A stretch of 64,000 bases of DNA from Urophycis tenuis (Eukaryota; Chordata; Actinopteri; Gadiformes; Phycidae): positions 3,957,340 to 4,021,339 of the forward strand of contig JAXIVH010000015.1 of the NCBI GenBank assembly GCA_036785325.1. Reading direction: 5' to 3'. This document shows positions 1 through 23,755 of this stretch, one piece after another; within the stretch, counting starts at the first letter, position 1, and every line of letters begins with the position of its first letter. Position numbers and translations under genes: made by a program. The notes beneath the pieces are model-generated. The model did not search any database and was not told where the DNA came from. It saw nothing but the letters and a program-made list of their open reading frames with translations.

Positions 1-3000
1 ACTTATATTGAAGGAACAGGTACTCACTCATATTGAAGGAACAGGTACTCCCTCATATTGAAGGAACAGGGGAACAGGTACTCACTCATATTGAAGGAAC
101 AGGTACTCACTCATATTGAAGGAACAGATACTCACTCATATTGAAGGAACAGATACTCACTCATATTGAAGGAACAAGTACTCACTCATATGGAAGGAAC
201 AGGTACTCACTCATATTGATGGAACAGGTACTCACTCATATTGAAGGAACAGGTACTCACTCATATTGAAGGAACAGGTACTCACTCATATTGAAGGAAC
301 AAGTACTCACTCATATTGAAGGAACAGGTACTCACTCATATTGATGGAACAGGTACTCACTCATATTGAAGGAACAGGTACTCACTCATATTGATGGAAC
401 AGGTACTCACTCATATTGAAGGAACAGGTACTCACTCATATTGAAGGAACAGGTACTCACTCATATTGAAGGAACAGGTACTCACTCATATTGAAGGAAC
501 AGGTACTCACTCATATTGATGGAACAGGTACTCATTCATATTGATGGAACAGGTACTCACTCATATTGAAGGAACAGGCACTCACTCATATTGAAGGAAC
601 AGGTACTCACTCATATTGAAGGAACAGGTACTCACTCATATTGAAGGAACAGGTACTCACTCATATTGATGGAACAGGTACTCACTCATATTGAAGGAAC
701 AAGTACTCACTCATATTGATGGAACAGGTACTCACTTATATTGAAGGAACAGGTACTCACTCATATTGAAGGAACAGGTACTCCCTCATATTGAAGGAAC
801 AGGGGAACAGGTACTCACTCATATTGAAGGAACAGGTACTCACTCATATTGAAGGAACAGATACTCACTCATATTGAAGGAACAGATACTCACTCATATT
901 GAAGGAACAAGTACTCACTCATATTGAAGGAACAGGTACTCACTCATATTGATGGAACAGGTACTCACTCATATTGAAGGAACAGGTACTCACTCATATT
1001 GAAGGAACAGGTACTCACTCATATTGAAGGAACAAGTACTCACTCATATTGAAGGAACAGGTACTCACTCATATTGATGGAACAGGTACTCACTCATATT
1101 GAAGGAACAGGTACTCACTCATATTGATGGAACAGGTACTCACTCATATTGAAGGAACAGGTACTCACTCATATTGAAGGAACAGGTACTCACTCATATT
1201 GAAGGAACAGGTACTCACTCATATTGAAGGAACAGGTACTCACTCATATTGAAGGAACAGGTACTCACTCATATTGGTGGAACAGGTACTCACTCATATT
1301 GAAGGAACAGGTACTCACTCATATTGAAGGAACAGGTACTCACTCATATTGAAGGAACAGGTACTCACTCATATTGAAGGAACAGGTACTCACTCATATT
1401 GAAGGAACAGGTACTCACTCATATTGAAGGAACAGGTACTCACTCATATTGAAGGAACAGGTACTCACTCATATTGAAGGAACAGGTACTCACTCATATT
1501 GAAGGAACAGGTACTCACTCATATTGAAGGAACAGGTACTCACTCATATTGAAGGAACAGGTACTCACTCATATTGAAGGAACAGGTACTCACTCATATT
1601 GAAGGAACAGGTACTCACTCATATTGGTGGAACAGGTACTCACTCATATTGAAGGAACAGGTACTCACTCATATTGAAGGAACAGGTACTCACTCATATT
1701 GAAGGAACAGGTACTCACTCATATTGAAGGAACAGGTACTCACTCATATTGATGGAACAGGTACTCACTCATATTGAAGGAACAGGTACTCACTCATATT
1801 GAAGGAACAGGTACTCACTCATATTGAAGGAACAGGTACTCACTCATATTGAAGGAACAGGTACTCACTCATATTGAAGGAACAGGTACTCACTCATATT
1901 GAAGGAACAGGTACTCACTCATATTGATGGAACAGGTACTCACTCATATTGAAGGAACAGGTACTCACTCATATTGAAGGAACAGGTACTCACTCATATT
2001 GAAGGAACAGGTACTCACTCATATTGATGGAACAGGTACTCATTCATATTGATGGAACAGGTACTCACTCATATTGAAGGAACAGGCACTCACTCATATT
2101 GAAGGAACAGGTACTCACTCATATTGAAGGAACAGGTACTCACTCATATTGAAGGAACAGGTACTCACTCATATTGATGGAACAGGTACTCACTCATATT
2201 GAAGGAACAAGTACTCACTCATATTGATGGAACAGGTACTCACTTATATTGAAGGAACAGGTACTCACTCATATTGAAGGAACAGGTACTCCCTCATATT
2301 GAAGGAACAGGGGAACAGGTACTCACTCATATTGAAGGAACAGGTACTCACTCATATTGAAGGAACAGATACTCACTCATATTGAAGGAACAGATACTCA
2401 CTCATATTGAAGGAACAAGTACTCACTCATATTGAAGGAACAGGTACTCACTCATATTGATGGAACAGGTACTCACTCATATTGAAGGAACAGGTACTCA
2501 CTCATATTGAAGGAACAGGTACTCACTCATATTGAAGGAACAAGTACTCACTCATATTGAAGGAACAGGTACTCACTCATATTGATGGAACAGGTACTCA
2601 CTCATATTGAAGGAACAGGTACTCACTCATATTGATGGAACAGGTACTCACTCATATTGAAGGAACAGGTACTCACTCATATTGAAGGAACAGGTACTCA
2701 CTCATATTGAAGGAACAGGTACTCACTCATATTGAAGGAACAGGTACTCACTCATATTGATGGAACAGGTACTCATTCATATTGATGGAACAGGTACTCA
2801 CTCATATTGAAGGAACAGGCACTCACTCATATTGAAGGAACAGGTACTCACTCATATTGAAGGAACAGGTACTCACTCATATTGAAGGAACAGGTACTCA
2901 CTCATATTGATGGAACAGGTACTCACTCATATTGAAGGAACAAGTACTCACTCATATTGATGGAACAGGTACTCACTTATATTGAAGGAACAGGTACTCA

Positions 3001-4146
3001 CTCATATTGAAGGAACAGGTACTCCCTCATATTGAAGGAACAGGGGAACAGGTACTCACTCATATTGAAGGAACAGGTACTCACTCATATTGAAGGAACA
3101 GATACTCACTCATATTGAAGGAACAGATACTCACTCATATTGAAGGAACAAGTACTCACTCATATTGAAGGAACAGGTACTCACTCATATTGATGGAACA
3201 GGTACTCACTCATATTGAAGGAACAGGTACTCACTCATATTGAAGGAACAGGTACTCACTCATATTGAAGGAACAAGTACTCACTCATATTGAAGGAACA
3301 GGTACTCACTCATATTGATGGAACAGGTACTCACTCATATTGAAGGAACAGGTACTCACTCATATTGATGGAACAGGTACTCACTCATATTGAAGGAACA
3401 GGTACTCACTCATATTGAAGGAACAGGTACTCACTCATATTGAAGGAACAGGTACTCACTCATATTGAAGGAACAGGTACTCACTCATATTGAAGGAACA
3501 GGTACTCACTCATATTGGTGGAACAGGTACTCACTCATATTGAAGGAACAGGTACTCACTCATATTGAAGGAACAGGTACTCACTCATATTGAAGGAACA
3601 GGTACTCACTCATATTGAAGGAACAGGTACTCACTCATATTGAAGGAACAGGTACTCACTCATATTGAAGGAACAGGTACTCACTCATATTGAAGGAACA
3701 GGTACTCACTCATATTGAAGGAACAGGTACTCACTCATATTGAAGGAACAGGTACTCACTCATATTGAAGGAACAGGTACTCACTCATATTGGTGGAACA
3801 GGTACTCACTCATATTGAAGGAACAGGTACTCACTCATATTGAAGGAACAGGTACTCACTCATATTGAAGGAACAGGTACTCACTCATATTGAAGGAACA
3901 GGTACTCACTCATATTGAAGGAACAGGTACTCACTCATATTGAAGGAACAGGTACTCACTCATATTGAAGGAACAGGTACTCACTCATATTGAAGGAACA
4001 GGTACTCACTCATATTGAAGGAACAGGTACTCACTCATATTGGTGGAACAGGTACTCACTCATATTGAAGGAACAGGTACTCACTCATATTGATGGAACA
4101 GGTACTCACTCATATTGATGGAACGGGTACTCACTCATATTGATGG
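1..4146. repeat. 25-bp minisatellite array (about 165 copies)
   Basis: Uninterrupted tandem array with consensus GGTACTCACTCATATTGAAG+GAACA (25 bp). Monomers differ at a few fixed positions: GAAGG/GATGG/GGTGG, AGGTACT/AGATACT/AAGTACT, CACTC/CATTC/CCCTC. A distinctive 8-base insertion giving GGGGAACAGG recurs at 69, 802, 2310 and 3043. The array continues past the left edge. It lies in a cep120 intron, because exons of that gene follow downstream and earlier ones are absent. Confidence 0.97.
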
Positions 4147-4651
4147 CCGAAAGAATCACAGCTCACATATTGCTTTAGATCCACCTTGACTGTTTGAAAT
4201 TAATGTGTGTTATTGTACGCTAACCCAATTGTAACCCTATTAGTATTAAGTGTGGCTGTTTTACCAAAAGACAATATGTCTGTAATAATGTATATAAACG
4301 CAATACCGACGATTGTCTCCGAAAGTTGTTCATGACTGAATATCCAGAGGAGGAGCTGGTTAGTTACTTGTTGGGTTGGGGTTAGGGTTAGTTGGTCATT
4401 AGGGTTAGTAGTTTGGGTTTGGGTTGTTTAGACGTTAGGCTTAGTTAGTCCTTTCACTGGGCCAACACGCTGGGTTTCTTGCTTTTGGTGCCGACATTAA
4501 ATCAATTGTTAAATTCCCTTTTTTTTTTTTACACAGAGTTGACTTTGACTCATTTACTGCAACCCAGCTCCGCTTAGCATGTGTGGTGGTGGTGGTTCTA
4601 TAGGATGAGCTGGGTTCATAATCAAGTCTCTCTCCCCTCTCATCCCCCCAG
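4147..4651. other. cep120 intron remainder
   Basis: Non-coding sequence between the minisatellite and the first visible cep120 exon. It contains degenerate GGGTTAG runs at about 4372-4443 and a short poly-T at about 4520-4531. A pyrimidine-rich tract ending in CAG at 4651 serves as acceptor for the next exon. Nothing else recognised. Confidence 0.7.
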
Positions 4652-14901
<10,250 letters not shown>

Positions 14902-14905
14902 GTGC

Positions 14906-15503
14906 TGTACTGTCTCACCCTGGTACCCCGTCTCACCCCGGTACCCCGTCTCACCCCATTATCCCGTCTCACCCCGGTACCCCGTCTCACCCTGGTACCC
15001 CATCTCACCCCATTATCCCGTCTCACCCCGGTACCCCGTCTCATCCTGGCACCCCATCTCAACCCGGTACTCCGTCTCACCGCATTTCCCGGTCTCACCC
15101 TGGTACCCCATCTCACCCCATTATCCCGTCTCACCCCGGTAGCCCGTCTCACCCTGGCACCCCATCTCACCCCGGTACTCCGTCTCACCCCATTACCCTG
15201 TCTCATCCCGGTACCCCATCTCACCCCATTACCCCGTCTCACCCCGGTACCCCGTCTCACCCTAGTATCCCATCTCACCCCATTATCCTGTCTCACCCTG
15301 GTACCCCGTCTCACCCCGGTACCCCATCTCACCCCGGTACCCCATCTCACCCTGGTTACCCATCTCACCCCATTACCCCATCTCACCCCGGTACCCCATC
15401 TCACCCCGGTACCCCATCTCACCCCATTACCCCATCTCACCCCGGTACCCCATCTCACCCCATTACCCTGTCTCACCCCGGTACCCCGTCTCACCCTGCC
15501 ACG
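14906..15503. repeat. 18-bp minisatellite directly after a cep120 donor
   Basis: About 33 units of GGTACCCCATCTCACCCC with variants ATTACC, ATTATC, GGCACC and CTAGTATCC. Because 18 is a multiple of three, long periodic open frames appear on both strands. They have no other coding character. Confidence 0.95.
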
Positions 15504-15540
15504 GCGCAAATAATGTTTGACCAGTTCAAACTAGATGTTT

Positions 15541-16024
15541 AGACCAGGAATTCCAGGTGTGGTTACCTGTAGACTGACTTACCAGATCAAACCAACCATC
15601 ATGGTAATACCAGGCTCTTTGACTTGCAGTAAACTAAGCTAACTAGGTGCTAGCTAACGGGCAATGCTAACTGGGAGCTAGCGCTCATGGTGGTGTTGAG
15701 ATTTAAAGCAGACGATTAAACCTTAGAACTCCCAAAGCCTGAGTTAAGTGTATGCGTGTGTGCGTGTGCGTGTGTGTGCGTGTGTGTGTGTGTGTGCGTG
15801 TGCGTGTGTGTGTTTACACCATGGCTAAATATTTAGCTAGCCAGATATAGACAATGAAATGTGTTAAGAGAACCCCTTAAATGTCCGGCAGCTCTCACAC
15901 ACACATACACTAAAACACACATAAAATACACACACTAAAACACACATAAAATACACACACTAAAACACACATAAAACACACACACATGCACACACTCACA
16001 CTAAAACCAACGCACACACTAAAA

Positions 16025-16059
<35 letters not shown>

Positions 16060-17551
16060 AGAAACACGCACTCTAACAAAGACACACACACTTAAACAAA
16101 CACACACACAGACACTAAAACAAACACACACACTTAAACACACACACACATGCACACAAACAAAAACACACACGCTAAACCACACATACTATGCACAGAC
16201 ACACACACACAAAACACAGAAAATCAAACGCATATACACTACACAGTAAGTGGGGGTTTCAACAATTCCAAGGCTAATGTAAACACACACACACACACAC
16301 ACAGCTGAGTGAAGGTAGAACTGTTAGTGACATGAAGCAGCTGGCAGCTAAAGAGCCGTCTGTTCCTCTTGCAGTGATTGATGTTATTGTACAAACCCCC
16401 CCCTCAACGAGTCATCCTGTGCAATAAGCTAGCATGCCGCACGCTAATCAACCAGCTCATCGCAAATGAACATGCTATTTAATATCTAATAAACTTATGT
16501 GTGATGCATAACGGCTAGCTGTCACATGCTAACAGGCTAGCCGTGTGCACTAGTAGGTTACATGCTAACACGCTAGCTGTCTGCGCTAGCATTCCTCATG
16601 TTAACAGGCTAACATTGTGCACTGGCGGGTCTCATGCTAACAGGCTAGCTCTGTGCACTAGCATGTCTCATGCTAACAGGCCAGCTGTGTACATGTGTAT
16701 GTATCATATTAACAGGCTAGCTATGAGCACCAGTAGATCATCTGCCTCGTCTATTAATCCCCAGCTCGCCGCACAGGACATGATGTTTAGCTCTTGTGGC
16801 CTCATAAAAATTGTTGCAGGAGTGATGGCTGTGGGGAGGAGGGGTATAGAGCAGCTGGATCTCTTTTGGTCCTGTTAGCGGTAGCCCTAACCCATATTCT
16901 ATCCAGAGTGTGGTTAAGCCCTAGGTGTTAGTGTTGGCCCTGACCCTTACCTGTCCAGAGTGGGGTTAAGCCCTAGATCTTAGTGAGACCCTTACCTGTC
17001 CACAGTGAGCTTTGGATGTCCAGACTAAACAGAATATTTTCTGTTAGTGGGTCTGTTACTGGGTGGGCAGTTCACTATTATGATGTGATGATTTGGTTCA
17101 AAAGTCCCACAAAATTGATAAAAAGATCTCTTGGGACCTACAGTTGAATTACTTCAATAGCACAATACAGTACAACAATTGTTCAATGTAGGTATTTTTC
17201 ATGTATTTGCACCAAAAATATATTTTTGCTTATGTCTGGTATCTGGCTGTAGTACGCGGATATGACACATTTCTGTGTTAAACCATTTAAGGAAATCTGC
17301 CTTACAGATAGATGCGTCTTCCACCGCAAGATGCAGCTTGAAATTAAACAAAAGTCAGTTTTGTGTCTAAATCAGCCATCTATTCTCAAAACAGAAAAAT
17401 GTGCCAACAATGTAAGAAACATTTCTGCACACCATTTCCAAAGAAACCAAAGAAATGACTACCATGACTAATGAATGTTCAAGCTCACCACCCCATGATG
17501 TGTGAGGTGTCCTCGGGAGGGAGCACTGGTAGTCCTATCAGACATGTATTG
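15541..17551. other. non-coding region after cep120: micro- and minisatellites
   Basis: (GT)n-like at about 15752-15812, (CA)n with AACAAACAC variants at about 15895-16215, and (CA)n at 16284-16303. Degenerate CATGCTAACAGGCTAGC repeats (about 50-bp period) lie at 16515-16735. The rest to the gap has no recognised exon, including none for the missing CEP120 C-terminus. Confidence 0.7.
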
Positions 17552-17751
17552 NNNNNNNNNNNNNNNNNNNNNNNNNNNNNNNNNNNNNNNNNNNNNNNNN
17601 NNNNNNNNNNNNNNNNNNNNNNNNNNNNNNNNNNNNNNNNNNNNNNNNNNNNNNNNNNNNNNNNNNNNNNNNNNNNNNNNNNNNNNNNNNNNNNNNNNNN
17701 NNNNNNNNNNNNNNNNNNNNNNNNNNNNNNNNNNNNNNNNNNNNNNNNNNN
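17552..17751. other. assembly gap (200 N)
   Basis: Exactly 200 undetermined bases, which looks like a default placeholder, so the true size is unknown. It is the only obvious place near cep120 where the missing 3' exons could be. Confidence 0.99.
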
Positions 17752-18227
17752 CATGACCAGGAGGGGGGAGAAAGAGAGAGGTGTGACAAGAAAGGGAGGG
17801 CAGAGAGAGTGGGGAGGGAGAGCAGAGAGAGAGGCGTGGCAAGAGAGGGGCAGAGTTATCTCCTAGCTCCTCCTTTCTGAGGCAAAAGCCTCAACAAATA
17901 GTCAACAGTCTCTCTCTCGTCTGATTAAACCGAGACCTGGGCAGCTGAACCACTGGTTCACTTGGTGCTTGTAACCTCCAGGAATGCATGTCCTCATACA
18001 CGCACGTCCTCGCATGCGCCCGCTCATCCCCAGGCGACGAGAGGAACCAAAGTATCTCACCCGGACCAACCAAAGGAACTAAGCTTGTGAGAGGGCCTTT
18101 GAAGATAACTAGTGGCTAATGTAGGGCTAAGCTTTGCTCACCTGGTTCTGTTGAGATTATGCATGCACATGTGCGCGCGCACACACACACACACTTTTTC
18201 TGTTTCCTAGAAAATAAAGCACCCATC
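17752..18227. other. purine-rich flank and unremarkable sequence
   Basis: GGGAGAGAGAG-type purine-rich sequence borders the gap to about 17860. A short (CA)n is at 18174-18195. No gene seen. Confidence 0.6.
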
Positions 18228-18935
18228 CTTCATAGACAATAGAGCTCTCATCATTAATAGATAATAGATCTCTCATCATTCATAGAGAATAGAGCTACCA
18301 TCATTCATAGAGAATAGAGCTCTCATCATCCATACAGAATAGAGGTCTCATCATTCATAGAGAATAGAACTCTCATCATCCATAGAGAACAGAGGTTTAA
18401 ACCTCTACACACATGTTACTTTTTATCCAAGGTGGTCACCTACAGTTTTTGGAAGTAAACTACAGTTCTAGGTAGTAACCTACTACCTAGAGTACGGGTA
18501 AACTCCAGCAAAACACAGAGTTGGTTTGGGCAGGTTTATTCAAGGTGTTGGTAGAATGACACCTGCTGGAGTGAGGACTACCTGCCTGGTAGACCTACAA
18601 TACAACAACTGTCGTAGTCAGGACAACCTGCCTGGTAGACCTACACTACAACAACTGTCGTAGTCAGGACAACCTGCTGGTGGACCTACACTACAACAAC
18701 TGTCGTAGTCAGGACAACCTGCCAGGTAGACCTACAATACAACAACTGTCGTAGTCAGGACAACCTGCCTGGTGGACCTACACTACAACAACTGTCGTAG
18801 TCAGGACAACCTGCCTGGTGGACCTACACTACAACACCTGCCGTAGTCAGGACAACCTGCCTGGTAGACCTACACTACAACAACTGTCGTAGTCAGGACA
18901 ACCTGCCTGGTGGACCTACACTACAACAACTGCTG
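18228..18935. repeat. two minisatellites (about 27 bp and 46 bp)
   Basis: At 18228-18395 there are about seven copies of CATCATTCATAGAGAATAGA+GCTCT. At 18553-18935 there are eight copies of a 46-bp unit containing CTACACTACAACAACTGTCG and TAGTCAGGACAACCTGCCTG. Confidence 0.92.
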
Positions 18936-19189
18936 GAGTATTTAAATTAATTATTTATATTCTTATTGTGTATTTAGTGATATCATGTATAAATATTGAT
19001 ATTGTGTATCTACAATGATATTGTATGTTTTATACAGTTTGTGCATATATATCTGGATTGATATTTGTATTAATATTCATCATTTCTTTTTGATGTCTCT
19101 ATTCTATTATATTTCGAGTCATCCCATCTGAGTGGATCGTGTTTGATACAAGCACTGGACTCACATCGTACTTCCTACACCTTAAGTGA

Positions 19190-19872
19190 CCTACTTCCTG
19201 AGCTTTAGGCGCCTTCTTCTCGTACCTTAAGTGACCTTCCTCCTCCACCTTTAGGAACCTACTTCCTCCACCTTTCAGAACCTACTTCCTCCACCTTTCA
19301 GAACCTACTTCATCCACCTTTCAGAACCTACTTCCTCCACCTTGAGGAACCTACTTCATCCACCTTTCAGAACCTACTTCCTCCACTTGAGGAACCTACT
19401 TCCTCCACCTTTCAGAACCTACTTCCTCCACCTTGAGGAACCTACTTCCTCCACCTTTCAGAACCTTCTTCCTCCACCTTTAGGGACCTACTTCCTCCAC
19501 CTTAAGGACCTACTTCCTGGCCAATACAGATGGACTTGCTCACCCTAAGTAACCTACTTCCGCTCCTTTACGTATCTCCTTAGGTGTACTTTTTACATCC
19601 TTAGGGACCTACTTCCTACACCTTAAATGACCTACATCCTCCACCTTTAGGAACCTACTTCCTACACCTTAAATGACCTACATCCTCCACCTTTAGGAAC
19701 CTACTTCCTACACCTAAATGACCTACATCCTCCACCTCTAGGAACCTACTTCCTACATCTTAAATGACCTACATCCTCCACCTTTAGGAACCTACTTCCT
19801 ACATCTTAAATGACCTACATCCTCCACCTTTAGGAACCTACTTCCTCCACCTTTAGGGACCTACTTCCTGAG
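19190..19872. repeat. minisatellite of ACCTACTTCCTCCACCTT units
   Basis: Tandem copies of CTACTTCCTCCACCTTTCAG+AACC (24 bp). The array changes at about 19600 to a longer unit that adds ACACCTTAAATGACCTACAT. No coding signal. Confidence 0.92.
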
Positions 19873-20443
19873 CCCTGTTGATCCATCGGTCCATCTTTGC
19901 CTATCCCAAACCCTTCATGCTGACACATGTCATGTCTGTTCCTACGAGGCTGCTCCTTGGACTGCGGAGGATCTGTGTCCTCCCAGGGAGACATACGAGA
20001 CATCCCCGCAAGAGATCCAACAAATTGTACACAAACTATGACGGTTCTCCTCGTCAACGTCATCTCGGACTCCGGTCGTCTTCCATGTGAGTGGCAGTAA
20101 GGAAAGTTTCCCAAACTCTCAACCCAACTCCCCCGCAGCCTCCCCTCTTCTGGCTGCGTGCTGCTCTCAACAAAGAAGGCCAACCAAACAGCGATGGGTC
20201 CTCGGTCTCTGAGAACAGAGACCCCTCCACCCTGTAGGCCTACCTGGCAGAAGCGCTGTCCCACCGGCCGATCAGCAATCAAAGTGAAGAAGAGGAGGGT
20301 CAACTAATCCTGATCATCGAAGGTTGTCTTTGCGGCGAATCCAACAATGCATCGGGTGATCTGCACGCTCAACTAAAAAAGTTTCAATGTAATTTGACAT
20401 CATATCCCGCTTCCGCCAAGCAGGAGGAAGAGGAAGGAACGAG
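19873..20443. other. no recognised feature
   Basis: Mixed-composition sequence. A 157-codon open frame on the minus strand (19830-20303) shows no family resemblance and partly overlaps the minisatellite, so it is not called. Confidence 0.5.
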
Positions 20444-20444
20444 A

Positions 20445-20446
20445 AG

Positions 20447-20532
<86 letters not shown>
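20445..20532. repeat. (GT)n followed by a run of about 39 G
   Basis: About 20 GT units end in GA and then an uninterrupted poly-G run at about 20493-20532. Such a run can form G-quadruplexes and is prone to sequencing-length error. Confidence 0.93.
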
Positions 20533-20534
<2 letters not shown>

Positions 20535-20779
20535 ACTTGAGACCACTCTGCCCGCCCCCAAACAGACCGAAAGTTTCAGGGAGAGGAGGAGTGTGGAGTT
20601 ATGACGCTAAACACTAAACCCAAACCATAAGACAACCCACCCAGATGTGTATTGTCATACATATGCTTATGCATGTTTGTGATGCCGGGACACTAGAGAG
20701 CAGCATAACAGTGGCAGTGATCTGAGGTCAATTCAAATATCGTTCTGCAGGGGGCACCATTGCGTTTATAAGGAGCCAT

Positions 20780-21140
20780 CTAACACTATCACTCCATCTT
20801 CCATCACTCTATTGTTTATCACTCTATCATCTATCACTCTATCATCTATCATATTGTCTACCACTCCATCTTCTATCACTCTATCATCTATCACTCTATT
20901 GTCTATCACTATCACTCTATTGTCTATCACTCTATTATAACTATCACTCTATTATAACTATCACTCTATTTTCTATCACTCCATCTTCTATGACTCCATC
21001 ATCTATCACTCTATTGTCTATCTCTCCATCTTCTATCACTCTGTCATCTATCACTCTATTGTCTATCACTCTCACTCTATCACTTATAACTCTATCACTT
21101 CATATATCACTTTATCATCTGTCACTCTATCACTCCACCA

Positions 21141-21199
<59 letters not shown>

Positions 21200-21223
21200 G
21201 CACACACACACACACACACGCAC

Positions 21224-21287
<64 letters not shown>

Positions 21288-21296
21288 GCACACATC
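20780..21296. repeat. TATCACTCTATCATC repeats followed by (CA)n
   Basis: About 350 bp of imperfect TATCACTCTATCATC/TATCACTCTATTGTC units leads into (CA)n with CACG interruptions at about 21142-21294. Confidence 0.92.
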
Positions 21297-21818
21297 CTGC
21301 ATGTCCAAATACGTATGTGGACACAATGCATGGGGGTGAACATCTCATGACATCATGACAACAACCCCCCACCACCATCATGGTGGTAATGGAAGGGTAC
21401 TGCTCTGGTCTGTAAACCAGTAGTCTTCCACTGCCACCACCAGGTGTCAGATAACCAGTACAGACCACTATCACCACCTCGTGGTCAGCTGACCTTCTGT
21501 TAGAGTTAACTTCAACACACTGCTGACTGTTAAGTTTGACTCTAAACATTGCTGGTCTTGGTCTCGTCTACATCGCCAGTAGATAATCAGAGCGATCGTA
21601 CCTGGTCTGTCCACTAGGGGTCACTATGCTACATCAGGCAGGAAGTGATGTCATAGGGTTCTTGTCATCATAACCACAGAGTTGCTCAGTTTCCATGTAA
21701 TCATCATAGATGTATGGTAATCATCAGCTGCTTTCCTGCTGGTAATGCCCCGGATTTCAGGAAAAATCCGGAGCACAACATGTGATAGAGCATAATTCAC
21801 CTCACCTCATGATAACAA
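21297..21818. other. no recognised feature
   Basis: Non-repetitive intergenic DNA with short CACCACC-rich patches and no convincing open frame. Confidence 0.5.
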
Positions 21819-21938
<120 letters not shown>

Positions 21939-22461
21939 ATGTAATTATTCAGCTCTTGTCCATGTTACAGTTTACAAAATAAACAGATGAGTTATAAAAT
22001 AAACATCTGCTGATAGGGGACAAATATGAACACATAGGGGACCCGGCTACTGAACATCTATGACGTTTGTTGTTGTATTCTACACCCTGCTGTGATGCCA
22101 GGCCTCCCTTGCAAAAGGTATATTTATTCTAAATATGTTCAACCTTGATAGAGAAAGGTTTAGCAAATACAACGTATGCACGTTTTATTTAATATTGTGT
22201 AGTCATCTAGCAGACACTAAATATAAAACAGTCAAAGTTTGTGCTCTATCAGGGAAAAACCGGAAGTTGTGACGGAGAACTTTCTACAAGGTCATCCTCC
22301 AGTGAGGAAAACTCCAGCTTAGATCACAATATGATCAAGAATAAAAGAGATGAAAAACAGAATGGAGTGGAACACAAGATACTACTACACCAGGCCAGAT
22401 GACTAGAACTCACCAGACTAGTCTGGACTGCAGTCCTTCATTCCTCTGCTCTAAAGGGTAA

Positions 22462-22619
22462 AGGGGCATTTAGCAGACGCTTTTGTCCAAAGCGACTTAC
22501 AGTCAGTACATTTGTGGGGTTCGACATGAGGACAGTTGGAGGAGCATGAAGGGAATCGAACCGCCGGCCCTACGGTTAGGGTAGGCAGTAGCTCTACCCA
22601 CTGAGCTACTGCCGCCCCA
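22462..22619 (-). mobile_element. tRNA-derived SINE, copy 2
   Basis: Minus-strand head GGGGCGGCAGTAGCTCAGTG with A box, B box GGTTCGATTCCC, and core TAAGTCGCTTTGGACAAAAG then CGTCTGCTAAATGCC. This is the best-preserved of the four copies in the window. Confidence 0.88.
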
Positions 22620-22779
22620 CTCGGCGTGCTCTCAGGCTATCAAGAGCCCACCGTATTTTAAATTTTGCGATAACTGTTACATTCTTTAAAGCACTGTATT
22701 TTACAAATAACTATTTTGTTGTATTTACTGCTGCGCATCGTTTTCCTGTATTGACATGTCAATCTGCTGCCTCTGACAC

Positions 22780-22868
22780 AACTCCCTGTGAGCTGTGTGC
22801 ATGGACTAAGCTGCAAATGCATTGCTCTTCTTGGGACCAATAAAGTTCTTTGAACAGAACAGAACTGA
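22780..22868 (+). mobile_element. LINE 3'-end relic with GAACA tail
   Basis: Ends ...TTGGGACCAATAAAGTTCTT then repeated TGAACAGAACAGAACTGAAC. A non-LTR retroelement 3' end with AATAAAG followed by a short terminal tandem repeat is the likely source; no coding part remains. Confidence 0.5.
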
Positions 22869-23246
22869 ACAGAGAAGCCAAAGCTTTACCTCGCTGTCTA
22901 AATAGTCGAAGAGCTTTAGCTTACACAGTTTTAAATCAACTTTAGCATCTGTCTACACCAGTGTCTCGCATGCTTGGGCTCGGGACCCCACTGAAATGCA
23001 TAAGAGGTCACAGGAGAACAGTGGGCACTGGCTATCTAAACAGTGGGAGGTGACTCAGGGTGATGTCAACACTCCCGACACTGTAAACACCCTCCTCATC
23101 ATGGCTGACGTCAGAACCAGTTGCTGGGTGATTGCCGCATCTAAGAGTCCATATCGCAAAGAGACGGGAGGAGTCACGGACCACAAAATGTTGACATGGC
23201 TGCTGTAGGGCCCTTCAAACTACAAGACTAACTAGTTACTCTAGTT

Positions 23247-23747
23247 CATTGGTTCCCATTGGTTCCCACACTGGTGTGTGGTGAGGCACACCAGTGCCGT
23301 GGGATTTTGTGACAACCATACATGATTATTGCAGTATACAACTACACAAAAATAATTATTTATTAATTTAGTTTATCAGTACTTCGTATGCACTCATTTC
23401 ATAATACAGAGGCAGGCAAACTATATACCTAAAAACAAGTCTTTAATTCTTGCCTCCTTTTTAATATTCTGACCTGTCTGGTTTATGTGTTGCTGCTTTG
23501 ATGAAGCCTAATTTGATAAAGTTTCAAGTTAATATTTGAAATATTTGGTTAATAAATATTTCATGAGTAAGATGAGTCTTTGTCACATTTTATTTGACAT
23601 TAGTAAATAAGTATGCACATTTACAGATATTTTACATGATATGAGTGATAACATGTGTTATAAAGGCTATTTTGCACAATAGGTGTGCCTTGAAATTTTT
23701 ACTTGTTCTTTGGTGTGCCTTGGGCACAAAGAGTTTGGAAACCACTG
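23247..23747. mobile_element. non-autonomous hAT-like element, full copy
   Basis: Bounded by CATTGGTTCCCA (left) and the inverted CAGTGGTTTCCAAAC (right). It is flanked by 8-base near-duplications CTCTAGTT (23239-23246) and CTCTATTT (23748-23755). The 8-base target duplication and the CAGTGGTTCCCAAA-type ends fit the hAT superfamily. No transposase. A second, truncated copy in inverse orientation lies at 30966-31327. Confidence 0.75.
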
Positions 23748-23755
23748 CTCTATTT

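Noticed and set aside
1..4146. CRISPR-like regular repeat array
   Set aside because: No spacers: monomers are directly adjacent, and the host is a vertebrate.
17468..17866. Open frames spanning the N gap
   Set aside because: They consist mainly of undetermined bases.
19830..20303. 157-codon minus-strand open frame
   Set aside because: No recognisable domain, and it overlaps a minisatellite at its 3' end.
21084..21549. CVCVCV and HTHTHT open frames
   Set aside because: Products of (CA)n/(GT)n; the same applies at 7019, 25867, 28455 and 35584.
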